The translations under genes were made by a program, and so were the position numbers. A model generated the notes under the pieces. It saw nothing but the letters and a program-made list of their open reading frames with translations, was not told the DNA's origin and did not search any database. This document shows, in pieces, positions 44,831 through 55,609 of a stretch of DNA of 64,000 nucleotides (positions within the stretch are counted from its first letter, which is position 1; every line of letters begins with the position of its first letter). The DNA is from Lysobacterales bacterium 63-13. GTDB lineage: Bacteria; Pseudomonadota; Gammaproteobacteria; Xanthomonadales; Rhodanobacteraceae. Where the stretch lies: the NCBI GenBank assembly GCA_001899855.1, contig MKWR01000011.1, positions 1 to 64,000 of the forward strand, read 5' to 3'.

Positions 44831-45289
44831 GATTTCATTCCCCTTTGATACAAGTACATCCCCTGACAGGCCAGCATATGTTGCAGCGGCAAGGAGTTCA
44901 ATCATGCAGTGCAGCACGGCCGCGCGAATGGCCGGGTATTCGGGATGCCCTTGCGCGATGCCGGCTGGCCGGCTCGCGTCGAAACGCGTCGTGCGTTGAA
45001 ACCCGCTACGCGGCCTTGCTGATGCGGCCGTTGACCGCGCTGCCTGATATCGAGATGAACGCGCATGACCAGGACGATTCCGCTTGCAGCATCGGCAGCA
45101 TCGCGCCCGGCCATGATGCGGGCTTGCACCGGCATCATGAAGGGGCGCAAGTTCGCGCCGCATTGGCGTAGTCTGCTCACGCGCGCCTGGCAAGGCCGCC
45201 GATTACGCGCACGTTGATTTTGACCACGCTGGAGACACCCGGCTCGCCGCCGGTGTTGCCTTGGCCCGCACGAATCAGGAATGCCGGAC
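44831..45289. other. Divergent intergenic region between amidase and SnoaL-like genes
   Basis: 459 bp that must hold promoters for both neighbours. No gene, riboswitch or strong palindrome was found. Confidence 0.45.
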
Positions 45290-45817
45290 ATGCACGAGAG
45301 AACACCGATTGCCGCGCCCGTACTTGCCGCCTTGCTTGTCGCAGCGGCCTGCGCCTGCACAGCACGGGCAGCGCACGCACACGAGCACGACGCCCATGCC
45401 GCCGAGGCATCGCAAATGTTGCCGGCGGACGTGCAGGGCGCCGTGGCCGTGGTGGATCGTTTCAGCGCGGCGCTGCAAGCGGGTGACCTGAAGACCGTCG
45501 AATTGTTGCTGGATGCCGGGGTCCTGATCCTCGAAAGCGGCGGTGCCGAACGCAGCCGGCAGGAATACCTGGCGCATCACGCGGCCAGCGACATGGAGTT
45601 CCTCAAGGATGCCCGTGTCCAGCTCGTGCAGCGAACGACCAGGCGCAGCGGCGCGCTGGTCTGGGTCGGCAGCGAGAGCGAGATCCACTATCGCAAGGAC
45701 GACCGTGCCGCCAGCCTGCTGTCCACCGAGACCATGATCCTCGAGGAAATCGGCGGAATCTGGAGGATCGTCCACATCCACTGGTCATCCCGGGCAAGGA
45801 AACCGGATGCCACCTGA
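45290..45817 (+). CDS. Exported SnoaL/DUF4440-like protein with His-rich N-terminus
   Basis: A 175-residue protein. A signal peptide ([18 protein letters not shown]) is followed by a His-rich stretch, [11 protein letters not shown], that could bind metal. A NTF2-like domain comes next ([33 protein letters not shown] ... [14 protein letters not shown]), the pattern of DUF4440 proteins. It lies 86 bp upstream of a copper ATPase gene, with a MerR-type promoter between them, so it is not strictly in the same transcript. A periplasmic metal-related role is inferred from the histidines and the neighbour. The start at 45290 has an AGGA site nine bases before; ATG 45281 is also in frame. Confidence 0.8.
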   Translation: MHERTPIAAPVLAALLVAAACACTARAAHAHEHDAHAAEASQMLPADVQGAVAVVDRFSAALQAGDLKTVELLLDAGVLILESGGAERSRQEYLAHHAASDMEFLKDARVQLVQRTTRRSGALVWVGSESEIHYRKDDRAASLLSTETMILEEIGGIWRIVHIHWSSRARKPDAT

Positions 45818-45823
45818 AGGGGC

Positions 45824-45855
45824 TTGACTCTGGACCCGGCTCCAGGGTCCACACT
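45824..45855 (+). promoter_or_regulatory. MerR-family (CueR-like) promoter of copA
   Basis: A -35 TTGACT (45824-45829) and a weak -10 CACACT (45850-45855) are separated by an over-long 20-bp spacer. The spacer is covered by a dyad, ACTCTGGA-CCCGGC-TCCAGGGT (45827-45848, 15 of 16 arm positions complementary). Long spacer plus centred dyad is the hallmark of MerR/CueR-activated metal promoters. The regulator gene is not in the window. Confidence 0.75.
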
Positions 45856-45903
45856 GGCCGGGTCAGGATCGCCGCTTCCCGGCGCAATCTTCAAGGAGTT
45901 CCC

Positions 45904-48291
<2,388 letters not shown>

Positions 48292-48344
48292 AACGACTTC
48301 GATGCCGATGAGCCCGTTGCCCTGTTGATCGGCAACCCGCATGT

Positions 48345-48364
48345 CCCGCCTGGCGGGGCGCTTT
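48345..48364 (+). terminator. Possible terminator after copA
   Basis: A short hairpin CCCGC-CTG-GCGGG (48345-48357) followed by a TTTT run at 48362-48365. The stem is only 5 bp. Confidence 0.35.
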
Positions 48365-48424
48365 TCTCGCCAGCGGAAAATCCGCCAACGGATCTTCCGC
48401 AACCGCAAGCACAGCCGGCCTCAT

Positions 48425-49018
48425 TCAGGGCACAAGCTCGAGGACGAAGTCGAATTGCAGCAGGATGAGGATGCCGAACAGCGCGAACAGCAGCGCGGCG
48501 ACGAAGCGCATCTTCGACAAGGGAAAGCGTTCGGCCAGTTTTTCGCCAATGAGCACGGCGGGCAGGTTGGCTGCCATCATGCCGCAGGTGGTGCCGATGG
48601 CGACCATGAGCACACTGGTGTATTTCGCGCCTAGCGCCACCGTCGCCAGCTGCGTCTTGTCGCCCATCTCGGCGAGGAAGAACAACACCACCGTGGTCAG
48701 CAGCGCGCCGTATTTCCGCGGCTTGGCGTCATCGTCATCCAGCGTGTCGGGAATCAGGGCCCATGCGGCAAAGGCAAGAAATACCAGGCCGAGGATCCAG
48801 CGCATCATCGCGGCGCTGATGTTCTGCGCCACCCAGTCGCCGGCGGCGGCGGCCAGCGCGTGGTTGATGATGGTGGCGATGAAGATGCCGAGGATGATGC
48901 GCCAATGCTGGCCGCGAAAACGTGCGGCGAGGACAAACGAGAGCAACTGGGTCTTGTCGCCGATTTCGGCGATGGCGACGAGGCCGAACGAGGCAATCAA
49001 CGCTTCCAAGGGATTCAT
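48425..49018 (-). CDS. TMEM165/GDT1 (UPF0016) family manganese exporter
   Basis: A 197-residue membrane protein with six hydrophobic helices in two inverted halves, each with the family motif ExGDKTQL (EIGDKTQL near residue 19 and EMGDKTQL near 128). Bacterial members such as MneA export Mn2+. An aspartate cluster in the central loop (TLDDDDAKPRK) separates the halves. The start at 49018 gives the standard N-terminus MNPLEALIASFG. The gene is preceded by a Mn2+-sensing yybP-ykoY riboswitch and a promoter on the same strand, which confirms the substrate independently of the protein family. Confidence 0.93.
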   Translation of the reverse strand: MNPLEALIASFGLVAIAEIGDKTQLLSFVLAARFRGQHWRIILGIFIATIINHALAAAAGDWVAQNISAAMMRWILGLVFLAFAAWALIPDTLDDDDAKPRKYGALLTTVVLFFLAEMGDKTQLATVALGAKYTSVLMVAIGTTCGMMAANLPAVLIGEKLAERFPLSKMRFVAALLFALFGILILLQFDFVLELVP

Positions 49019-49022
49019 TCCG

Positions 49023-49070
49023 GGGGCTGGCGATGGAAAACCAATGACCTTGGCACCCATCGCCAGCCCC
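49023..49070 (-). promoter_or_regulatory. 14-bp hairpin just before the Mn exporter start (likely expression platform)
   Basis: A perfect 14-bp inverted repeat (49023-49036 with 49057-49070) with a 20-nt loop ends 4 bp before the ATG and would occlude the ribosome site. Its position between riboswitch aptamer and start codon fits a translational on/off switch. Mechanism inferred. Confidence 0.65.
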
Positions 49071-49084
49071 GGCGCATGATGCAA

Positions 49085-49190
49085 AGGTCAAAGGTCTCGC
49101 CTGGCAGATGCCGCCGACGCCATGGTCTGTGGACCAAGTATGTTGACGTCGGCTCCTCCGTTGTGGAGGCCGCTACTCCCCGATGACGGG
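49085..49190 (-). ncRNA. yybP-ykoY manganese riboswitch
   Basis: On the minus strand the leader contains the conserved elements in order: GGGGAGTAGC (from 49181), a variable hairpin (CCTCCACAACGGAGG), GTCAACATACT, a second variable stem, and GCGAGACCTTTGACC (49100-49086). A P1 helix can pair GTCA (49187-49184) with TGAC (49090-49087). These match the Rfam yybP-ykoY consensus as I recall it. Mn2+ binding to this class turns on Mn exporters, in line with the downstream gene. Confidence 0.93.
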
Positions 49191-49194
49191 CGCG

Positions 49195-49223
49195 AAGATA
49201 GCAAGCCGGGGCGCGCTTGTCGA
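49195..49223 (-). promoter_or_regulatory. Promoter of the riboswitch-controlled Mn exporter
   Basis: On the minus strand, -35 TCGACA (49223-49218), a 17-bp spacer and -10 TATCTT (49200-49195) place the transcript start just before the aptamer. Confidence 0.65.
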
Positions 49224-49282
49224 CGCTGGCCGTCACCGGCGCAGCGCGCGCTGGCGTTCATCGATGCGTCGTGGCGATGTGT

Positions 49283-51016
49283 TCAACCGGTGATCTTGCG
49301 CACCAGCACGCGGGTGATCGCACGCGCCTTCTGCGCCAGCGTGAAGCGTTTGAAGTTGGTCTTGACCACGCCTTCGGTGAAGGCGGTGCGCTTGCTGTAA
49401 TCGATGCCGACTTCGACGATTGCCGGCTGGCCGGACTGGGCGACGGCATTGGCGGCGGCGATCTGCGCGGTCAGATCGGCATCGCTGGCGATCTTGAAAT
49501 AGGCCGCGCCGACGGCGTGGGCGACGCCGTCGATCTGTACCGGGGCTAACACCGTGCAGGACTTGCGGTTGTACGGAATCTCCTGGGCCTGGGCGATCTG
49601 CGACAGCTCGCCATCGCAAAACACGTAGTAGACGATGCCGAGGCGGTTCTGCGTGGCGGTGATGATCTCCATGCAGGTCATGCGGAAGCCGCCGTCGCCG
49701 ATGATGCAGTTGACCGGCACATCGGGGCGCGCCAGCTTGGCCCCGATCGCCGCCGGCACGGCATAGCCCATGGCATTGAAATCGGTCGGCACGATCGCCG
49801 AGCGCGCGCTCAGGATCGGCATCAGTTCGGCGACCAGGTAGGTATGGTTGCCGTCATCGACCACGGTCACCGCTTCGGCCGGGTTGGCCGCGCGCAAGGC
49901 ATCGAAGAAGCGCGCCGGATTGACCCGGCCCTTGCTGTCGTGGTCGTACCAGCTTTGCCGGTAGGCTTTCTTGGCGGCGGCGATCTTCGCCTGCAAGGCA
50001 AGGTTTGGCGCGGCCGCCGGCATCGCCTCGCGCAGGGCAGCCAGCAACTGCGGCAGGATCACCCGCGCATCACCTTCGATGGCGACCTTTGCCGGATAGT
50101 TGGCATTAAATACCTTTGGATTGATATCCATGTGGATCAGGCGCTCGGGCACGCTGACGCCGTAGCTGCCGGTGGCGATCTCGGCAAAGCGCGTGCCGAT
50201 GGCGAGGAGCACGTCGCAGTCGGCAAAGGCGGCGCGGGCTGCCGGCACGGCGGCTTCGCCAAAGCCGAAACCGACATGCAGCGGGTGGCTGGCCGGGAAC
50301 ATTGAAAAGCCCTGCAAGGTTGTCGCCACTGGTGCCTGCAGGTGTTCGGCCAGCGCGCTCAGTTCAGCCAGGCAATCACGCGTGCCCCAGCCGACAAAGA
50401 GTGCCGGATGCCTGGCCTCGCGCAGCAGCGCGACCGCAGCGGCAATATCGCCGGCACTGGCCGGAGCGGGCAGCGCCGGTGCCTGCCAGGTCGGCAGCTC
50501 GCCGACTTCGGCGGCAAACATCTGCAGGTTCGCCGGCAATTCGATGAACACCGGTCCCGGCTCGCCGCTGGTCGCCGTGCGATAGGCATCGAAGATCATC
50601 GGCACGATCTGCTCATGGCGCTCGATCATGCAGGTGGCCTTGGTGATGCCGCGCATGAACTGGTGCAGGTCCATCTGGTGCAACTGGTATTTCCAAGGGA
50701 TGTCGGTGCGGATGCCGCCACAGATCACCAGCATCGGCACGCCATCGAGGAAGGCTTCGCCGATGCCGCTCGATGCGTGGGTGAGGCCGGCCGCGGGCAC
50801 CACGACGAGGGTGCCGACCGTATCCGACAGGCGGCTCAAGCCATCGGCGATGAACGCGCCGCCGCCTTCATGGGCGACCAGCACCGGCGTGATGCTCTCG
50901 GAGTTGTTGAGCTCGTCGTACAGCTCGGTGTTCTGCACGCCGGGAATGCCGAAGGTGTAGCGGATGCCCAGTTGCTCGAGCGCGTAACGCGCCAGCCATG
51001 CTCCGGTCTTCTTCAT
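49283..51016 (-). CDS. ThDP-dependent enzyme, acetolactate synthase-like
   Basis: A 577-residue three-domain thiamine diphosphate enzyme. The N-terminal PYR domain has GIRYTFGIPGVQNTELYD and the catalytic Glu in VAHEGGGAFIADG. The C-terminal PP domain starts its cofactor motif at GDGGFRMTCMEI. The usual Asn-Asn end of that motif is Cys-Asp-Gly (YYVFCDGELSQ), so Asp replaces the Mg-ligand Asn. A strong GGAGGTG ribosome site precedes the ATG at 51016. It is the last gene of an operon with an FAD dehydrogenase, acetate kinase and phosphotransacetylase. A decarboxylase or acyl-transfer reaction feeding acyl-CoA/acyl-phosphate is possible; the substrate is unknown. Sulfoacetaldehyde acetyltransferase is an alternative, since it makes acetyl phosphate. 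Confidence 0.85.
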   Translation of the reverse strand: MKKTGAWLARYALEQLGIRYTFGIPGVQNTELYDELNNSESITPVLVAHEGGGAFIADGLSRLSDTVGTLVVVPAAGLTHASSGIGEAFLDGVPMLVICGGIRTDIPWKYQLHQMDLHQFMRGITKATCMIERHEQIVPMIFDAYRTATSGEPGPVFIELPANLQMFAAEVGELPTWQAPALPAPASAGDIAAAVALLREARHPALFVGWGTRDCLAELSALAEHLQAPVATTLQGFSMFPASHPLHVGFGFGEAAVPAARAAFADCDVLLAIGTRFAEIATGSYGVSVPERLIHMDINPKVFNANYPAKVAIEGDARVILPQLLAALREAMPAAAPNLALQAKIAAAKKAYRQSWYDHDSKGRVNPARFFDALRAANPAEAVTVVDDGNHTYLVAELMPILSARSAIVPTDFNAMGYAVPAAIGAKLARPDVPVNCIIGDGGFRMTCMEIITATQNRLGIVYYVFCDGELSQIAQAQEIPYNRKSCTVLAPVQIDGVAHAVGAAYFKIASDADLTAQIAAANAVAQSGQPAIVEVGIDYSKRTAFTEGVVKTNFKRFTLAQKARAITRVLVRKITG

Positions 51017-51049
51017 GGTGCCCACCTCCAGCAAGTGATGATGCGAGTA

Positions 51050-52672
51050 TCAGCGATCAAGCAGGTTACGGCCATCGAGCGCGGCGGCAGCGGCACGCGC
51101 CGTCAACACGCAGCCGCCGAGGAAGGTGCCTTCGAGGGCGCGCAGGCCGTGCACGCCGCCACCGCCAAAGCCGGCGGCCTCGCCAATGGCATACAGGCCG
51201 TCGATCGGCTGGCCGCGGCCATCCAGCGCGCGGCTGGCGAGATCGGTCTGGATGCCGCCGAGGCTCTTGCGGCTGATGATGAACTCGCGGATCGCGATCA
51301 GCGGCATGGCCTTGCCATCGAGGATGGGCTGGCGCTTGCAGGTGCGCAGGCGATCGCCGCGATAACGGCGCAGGAAGGCGATGCGACGCAGTTGTTCGTC
51401 GTTCTGGAAGCGCTCGGGTTGCATCACGCGGGCGTCGTACTGGCGCACTTCGCGCTCGACCGTGGCCAGCTCGACGGCATCGTCGCCCTGCAGCGCGTTC
51501 ATGCGTTCGACCAGTTCGGGCAGGCTTTGCGCGGCGACCACGTCGACGCAGCGGGACATCAGGGTATCCAGCAACCAGCGATTGCCGAACAGCAGGTCGC
51601 GCAGCAGGCCGAGGCGGCTTTCGTCACGGATGCTCGGATTGTGTTCCGCGCCCGACACCGCCAGTTCCTTCAGCGCGATGCGCCGGTTCATGAGCTGCCA
51701 GGAGTACGCGCGTTGCTGCTGGCAGATGCGGGTCACCAGGTCGCGCGTGTCGAAACCGGATACCAGCGGTTGCGGGCCGATGCGCTGGCCACGCCAGTTC
51801 AGCCACAGCGCCGAGCGCGGCGGCACCAGGCTGAGTCCGGCAAACGGCTGGCTCGGCGCGTAGTGGTGCACGCCGGCGGCATAATTCCACATCTTGTCGA
51901 GATGGGTGATGCGCGCCCCGGCCGCGGCGGCGGCATCATGCAGGGTGCCATCGGCAAAGCGATGCGAGCCATTGAGCAGGACCTGCGGCGGCGTGCCCCA
52001 ATCCGCATGCCAGTTGTCGCGCACGCGATCGAGGTTGCCGTTGATGCCGCCAGCGGCAATCACGGTTGCTTCGGCATGCACTGCAAACGGACGCGCCGTG
52101 CCTTCGTCGACGCCCTCGCAACCCATCACGCGGTCGCCATCGCGCAGCAGGCCGTTGACGCGCTGGCCAAAACGCATTTCCAGCAGGCGCGCGTTGCGAT
52201 GCTGCTGCAGATGTCCGATCAGGGTTTCGGCGAGTTTCCTGCCGGTGCCCCAGACGATATGGAAACGCGGCAGCGAATTGCCCGGCGTGAACTGGCCGCG
52301 CTCGACCCAGTTCGGCATCGGCAGGAAGCGGATGCCCTTGCCGCGCAGCCACCAGTACATGTGTGCAGTGCAGTGGCCGACATAGGCGCGCGCCCAGCGC
52401 TGCGGCCACAGCGCATCGGCATCGAACCCGGCAAACGACTGCCAGTCGGCCAGGGCGAGATCCGTGCTGTCGCGGATGCCCATGCGCCGCTGTTCCGGCG
52501 TGTCGACCGCAAACATGCCGCCAAAGCTGCGCCGGGCGAGGCCGCCGAGCTGGTCGGGCTGGTCGCGATCAAGCAGCAGCACGCGCTTGCCCTGCTCGAG
52601 CAACTCCAGCGCACAGACGATGCCGGCAATGCCGGCACCGACAATCACCACATCATGTGCCGGCGAGGGCAT
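51050..52672 (-). CDS. FAD-binding dehydrogenase (ketosteroid dehydrogenase/fumarate reductase fold)
   Basis: A 540-residue flavoprotein. The N-terminal dinucleotide motif is VVIVGAGIAGIVCALELLEQGKRVLLLDRD. TVIAAGGINGNLDRV follows mid-protein, and the C-terminal FAD-binding segment is GLYAIGEAAGFGGGGVHGLRALEGTFLGGCVLTARAAA. The family (often annotated only as FAD-binding dehydrogenase, near KstD) removes hydrogen from an alkyl chain next to a carbonyl. The start ATG at 52672 has GGAG six bases upstream. It lies 33 bp from the ThDP gene and 39 bp from ackA on the same strand, so it belongs to the Fnr-controlled acetate operon. Substrate unknown. Confidence 0.87.
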   Translation of the reverse strand: MPSPAHDVVIVGAGIAGIVCALELLEQGKRVLLLDRDQPDQLGGLARRSFGGMFAVDTPEQRRMGIRDSTDLALADWQSFAGFDADALWPQRWARAYVGHCTAHMYWWLRGKGIRFLPMPNWVERGQFTPGNSLPRFHIVWGTGRKLAETLIGHLQQHRNARLLEMRFGQRVNGLLRDGDRVMGCEGVDEGTARPFAVHAEATVIAAGGINGNLDRVRDNWHADWGTPPQVLLNGSHRFADGTLHDAAAAAGARITHLDKMWNYAAGVHHYAPSQPFAGLSLVPPRSALWLNWRGQRIGPQPLVSGFDTRDLVTRICQQQRAYSWQLMNRRIALKELAVSGAEHNPSIRDESRLGLLRDLLFGNRWLLDTLMSRCVDVVAAQSLPELVERMNALQGDDAVELATVEREVRQYDARVMQPERFQNDEQLRRIAFLRRYRGDRLRTCKRQPILDGKAMPLIAIREFIISRKSLGGIQTDLASRALDGRGQPIDGLYAIGEAAGFGGGGVHGLRALEGTFLGGCVLTARAAAAALDGRNLLDR

Positions 52673-52711
52673 GCCCGACTCCACTGCATCGCGACGGCAT
52701 GGCGCATGCGC

Positions 52712-53905
52712 TCATGGCCGGGTCAGCTCGTTGGCGCGCAGCGCGGCCAGCCATTCCTCGTTGGTCGGCTCGATGGCGACCACGCAGGCGCTGTCGGCGG
52801 CCGAGATCACCGGCGCATGGCGCGCATTGGCGCTGTCGTCGAGGCGGATGCCGAACAGGCCGAGGGCGGCGCAGACGCGCTCGCGGATGACCGCGTTGTG
52901 CTCGCCGATGCCGGCGGTGAACGCCAGCAGGTCGAGACCGCCGAGCACGGCGCCGAGCGCGCCGATCTCGCGCACGATGCGGTGCACGTACAGATCGAGG
53001 GCGAGCTTGGCGCGCGGATTGTGCCCCTCGGTGGCGAGGAGGACGCGCGGATCGGAGGATTCGCCGGAAACGCCGAGCAAGCCTGATTCCCGGTACAGCA
53101 ACTGGCCCAGCCGCTCCAGGCTGAAACGCCCGGTTTCCAGCAGCGAGAGGACCACGCCGGGATCGAGCGAACCGCAACGCGTGCCCATCATCAGGCCGTC
53201 GAGGGCCGAGAAACCCATGGTCGTGGCAACGCTGCGCAAGCCGCGCATCGCGCACAGGCTGGCACCGCTGCCAATGTGCGCGACGAGAACGCGACCACGG
53301 GCGAGGTCGCCGTGGCGTCGCACCAGGGCGATCGACTGGTATTCATAGGAAAGACCGTGGAAACCATAGCGGCGCAGGCCACGCTCCCAGGCGTCGTAGG
53401 GCAGGGGCAGCAATTGCTCGACCAGCGGCATGCCGTGGTGGAAGCCGGTGTCGAAGCAGGCGATCTGTGGCACATCGGGATGCGAATCGAAGAACGATTC
53501 GATGCCTTCGAGCGTCGAGGGCTGGTGCAGCGGTGCCAGCGGGATCAGCCGGCGCAATTCCTCCAGCACGTCCGCATTGACCCGGGTCGGCGCGAAATAG
53601 CGGCTGCCGCCGTGCACGACGCGATGGGCGACCGCGCGCAGCGAACTGGTCGGCGTGTACTCGCCAATGTGCTTGCGCACTTCATCGAGCGCGGCGCGGA
53701 ACGGGTGCTCGGCATCGAGCACGAGCGGCCGCGCGTGCTCGCTGCGGTTGTCCGTCCAGCTTGGCGAGCTGCCGCCGATGCCGTCGATCTTGCCGCGCCA
53801 GCGCGACTGCTCGGCCGGATCGCCGGCGTCGACATCGTAGAGGGCAAACTTCAGGCTCGACGAGCCGGCATTGAGAACAAGGATGCAGGGGCGCGGATCG
53901 CTCAT
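52712..53905 (-). CDS. ackA: Acetate kinase
   Basis: A 397-residue ASKHA-fold kinase that converts acetyl phosphate and ADP to acetate and ATP. It shows LVLNAGSSSLKFALYD at the start, AHRVVHGGSRYF, the substrate loop YGFHGLSYEYQSIAL, and DGLMMGTRCGSLDPG, with GIGEHNAVIRERV near the end. The phosphate motif is HIGSGASLC instead of the more common HLGNGAS. Length is normal. Its start overlaps the stop of the upstream phosphotransacetylase in an ATGA, so the two steps of the acetate branch are translationally coupled. Expression is likely raised at low oxygen by the Fnr-like box ahead of the operon. Confidence 0.95.
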   Translation of the reverse strand: MSDPRPCILVLNAGSSSLKFALYDVDAGDPAEQSRWRGKIDGIGGSSPSWTDNRSEHARPLVLDAEHPFRAALDEVRKHIGEYTPTSSLRAVAHRVVHGGSRYFAPTRVNADVLEELRRLIPLAPLHQPSTLEGIESFFDSHPDVPQIACFDTGFHHGMPLVEQLLPLPYDAWERGLRRYGFHGLSYEYQSIALVRRHGDLARGRVLVAHIGSGASLCAMRGLRSVATTMGFSALDGLMMGTRCGSLDPGVVLSLLETGRFSLERLGQLLYRESGLLGVSGESSDPRVLLATEGHNPRAKLALDLYVHRIVREIGALGAVLGGLDLLAFTAGIGEHNAVIRERVCAALGLFGIRLDDSANARHAPVISAADSACVVAIEPTNEEWLAALRANELTRP

Positions 53906-55350
53906 GGGGGCGAGGTCCGGTAGTGGCGGGCAACCAGCAGGGCGACGGCGCAGGAGGCGATCCGCGTATCACGGGCGTCGGCGCGGCTGGTCAGGATGAC
54001 TGGCACGCGCGCGCCGAGGACGATGCCGGCGGTATCCGCGCCGCCGAGGAATTCAAGTTGCTTGGCCAGCATATTGCCGCTTTCCAGATCGGGCACGACG
54101 AGCACGTCGGCGCGACCGGCGACCGGCGAGACGATGCCCTTGATGCGTGCGGCGGCAATCGAGATGGCGTTGTCCATGGCCAGCGGGCCATCGAGGATGC
54201 CGCCGCTGATCTGGCCGCGATCGGCCATCTTGCACAGCGCCGCGGCATCGAGGGTTGCTGGCATGTGCGCGTTGATTGTCTCGACGGCGGCGAGGATCGC
54301 CACGCGCGGCTGCTCGACACCGATGATGCGGGCGAGGTCGATGGCATTGCGCACGATGTCGGCCTTGGCGGCGAGATCGGGGGCAATGTTGATCGCCGCG
54401 TCGGTGATGATGAACGGCCGCGGATAAGCCGGCGTCTGCATCAGGTAGCAGTGCGAGACACGACGCGACGTGCGCAACCCGGCTGCGCTGGCGAGGATCG
54501 CACTCATGAATTCATCGGTGTGCAGGCTGCCCTTCATCAGCGCATCGACATGGCCGCTGCGGGCCAGGGCGGCGGCGCGTTCGGCGGCCGCGTGGCTGTG
54601 CGCGACATCGACAATCTCGATACCGGCCAGATCAAGTGCGGCCTTCGCGGCAATCGCCTCCAGCCTGGCCTGTGGCGCGACCAGCACCGGCACGATCAAG
54701 CCGGCATCGCGGGCGTCGAGCGCTGCAGCCAGCGACGTCGCATCGCAGGGATGCACCACCGCGCAGCGCAGTGCCGGCAGGTCACGCACGGCATCGAGCA
54801 GGCGGCGCACGCCATCGCCGTCGCCAAAGCGCACTTCGGGCAGGCTCGCGCGCGGGCGCACGATGCGTTCCTCGGGCGCGATCACCGTCGCTTCGCCATC
54901 GATGACCACCACGCCATCCTGGTTGCGGCAGGTGCAGGCAAGGGTGAGCTGGCGAGTGCCGGGATCGCGGGCGCGCACTTCCACGGCAATGCCCAGGGTG
55001 TCGCCGACATGCACCGGGGCAAGGAAGCGCAGGGTCTGGCCAAGGTAGATCGCGCCGGGACCGGGCAGGCGCGTGCCAAGCAGGCCCGAGATCAGCGTCG
55101 CCCCCCACATGCCATGCGCGAACATGCCTTGCCCGGACGATGCGGCGCTCGCTCCGCCATCGCCCTGCTGCGGGTTGTCATCACCGGAAATCACCGCGAA
55201 AAGTTGCACGTCGCTGGCATTCAGCGTGCGCTCGGTGCTGACGCGGTCACCGACTGCAATCTCGCTGAACAGGCGATTGCGCACGAAGCGCAGGTCGTCC
55301 TCGTCACCGCCAGGGCGGGATGACTTTGCGGGTTCCATTGCGGGGCTCAT
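53902..55350 (-). CDS. MaoC-phosphotransacetylase fusion (bifunctional enoyl-CoA hydratase/phosphate acetyltransferase)
   Basis: A 482-residue two-domain protein. The N-terminal about 150 residues are a MaoC/hot-dog domain (RTLNASDVQLFAVISGDDNPQ, MFAHGMWGATLISGLLGTRLPGPG), lacking parts of the hydratase motif. The C-terminal about 310 residues are a phosphate acetyl/butyryltransferase (DALMKGSLHTDEFMSAIL, ISGGILDGPLAMDNAIS, DVLVVPDLESGNMLAKQL). It should form acyl phosphate from acyl-CoA and phosphate, which AckA then uses to make ATP. It is first in the minus-strand operon and its stop overlaps ackA. An Fnr-like box lies 117 bp upstream. The fused MaoC domain suggests acceptance of acyl chains longer than acetyl; this is inference. 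Confidence 0.92.
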   Translation of the reverse strand: MSPAMEPAKSSRPGGDEDDLRFVRNRLFSEIAVGDRVSTERTLNASDVQLFAVISGDDNPQQGDGGASAASSGQGMFAHGMWGATLISGLLGTRLPGPGAIYLGQTLRFLAPVHVGDTLGIAVEVRARDPGTRQLTLACTCRNQDGVVVIDGEATVIAPEERIVRPRASLPEVRFGDGDGVRRLLDAVRDLPALRCAVVHPCDATSLAAALDARDAGLIVPVLVAPQARLEAIAAKAALDLAGIEIVDVAHSHAAAERAAALARSGHVDALMKGSLHTDEFMSAILASAAGLRTSRRVSHCYLMQTPAYPRPFIITDAAINIAPDLAAKADIVRNAIDLARIIGVEQPRVAILAAVETINAHMPATLDAAALCKMADRGQISGGILDGPLAMDNAISIAAARIKGIVSPVAGRADVLVVPDLESGNMLAKQLEFLGGADTAGIVLGARVPVILTSRADARDTRIASCAVALLVARHYRTSPP

Positions 55351-55466
55351 GGCTCTTTGCGCTCAGTCGGGAATGGCATGACCGGACAGTACAACAATGC
55401 ACCCGGCGACGGGCACCGGCAGGCCGATGCGCGGACCGAGCTTAACCCGGCATCCGTGCCTCATTG

Positions 55467-55480
55467 CTGATCCGGATCAA
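55467..55480. promoter_or_regulatory. Fnr/Anr-like box, acetate operon side
   Basis: CTGATCCGGATCAA matches TTGAT-N4-ATCAA with one mismatch. Centred at -41.5, it would place the start of the minus-strand operon near 55432, an 80-nt leader before the MaoC-Pta start. Fnr itself is encoded 2.4 kb away. Confidence 0.65.
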
Positions 55481-55539
55481 GCACGGCCGGGTGGCCGTGC
55501 AGGCCTTGCCCGACCACGCATCAGCCAGCGTCACCGCAT

Positions 55540-55553
55540 CTGATCCAGATCAA
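55540..55553. promoter_or_regulatory. Fnr/Anr-like box, GNAT gene side
   Basis: CTGATCCAGATCAA is again one mismatch from the consensus. A class II position predicts transcription from about 55588, 22 bases before the GNAT start, which is a good fit. Confidence 0.65.
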
Positions 55554-55609
55554 TTCATCCTCGCCATGGCCGGCGCACCATGCACTTTCACCCCCACGGA
55601 GTTCGCCCC

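Noticed and set aside
49283-51016. Naming the ThDP enzyme as ilvB, xsc or a specific decarboxylase
   Set aside because: The altered cofactor motif and unusual operon do not allow a precise substrate call from sequence alone.
50342-53086. A 914-codon plus-strand frame
   Set aside because: It is antisense to the FAD dehydrogenase, with parts of the ThDP and acetate kinase genes, all of which have family motifs.
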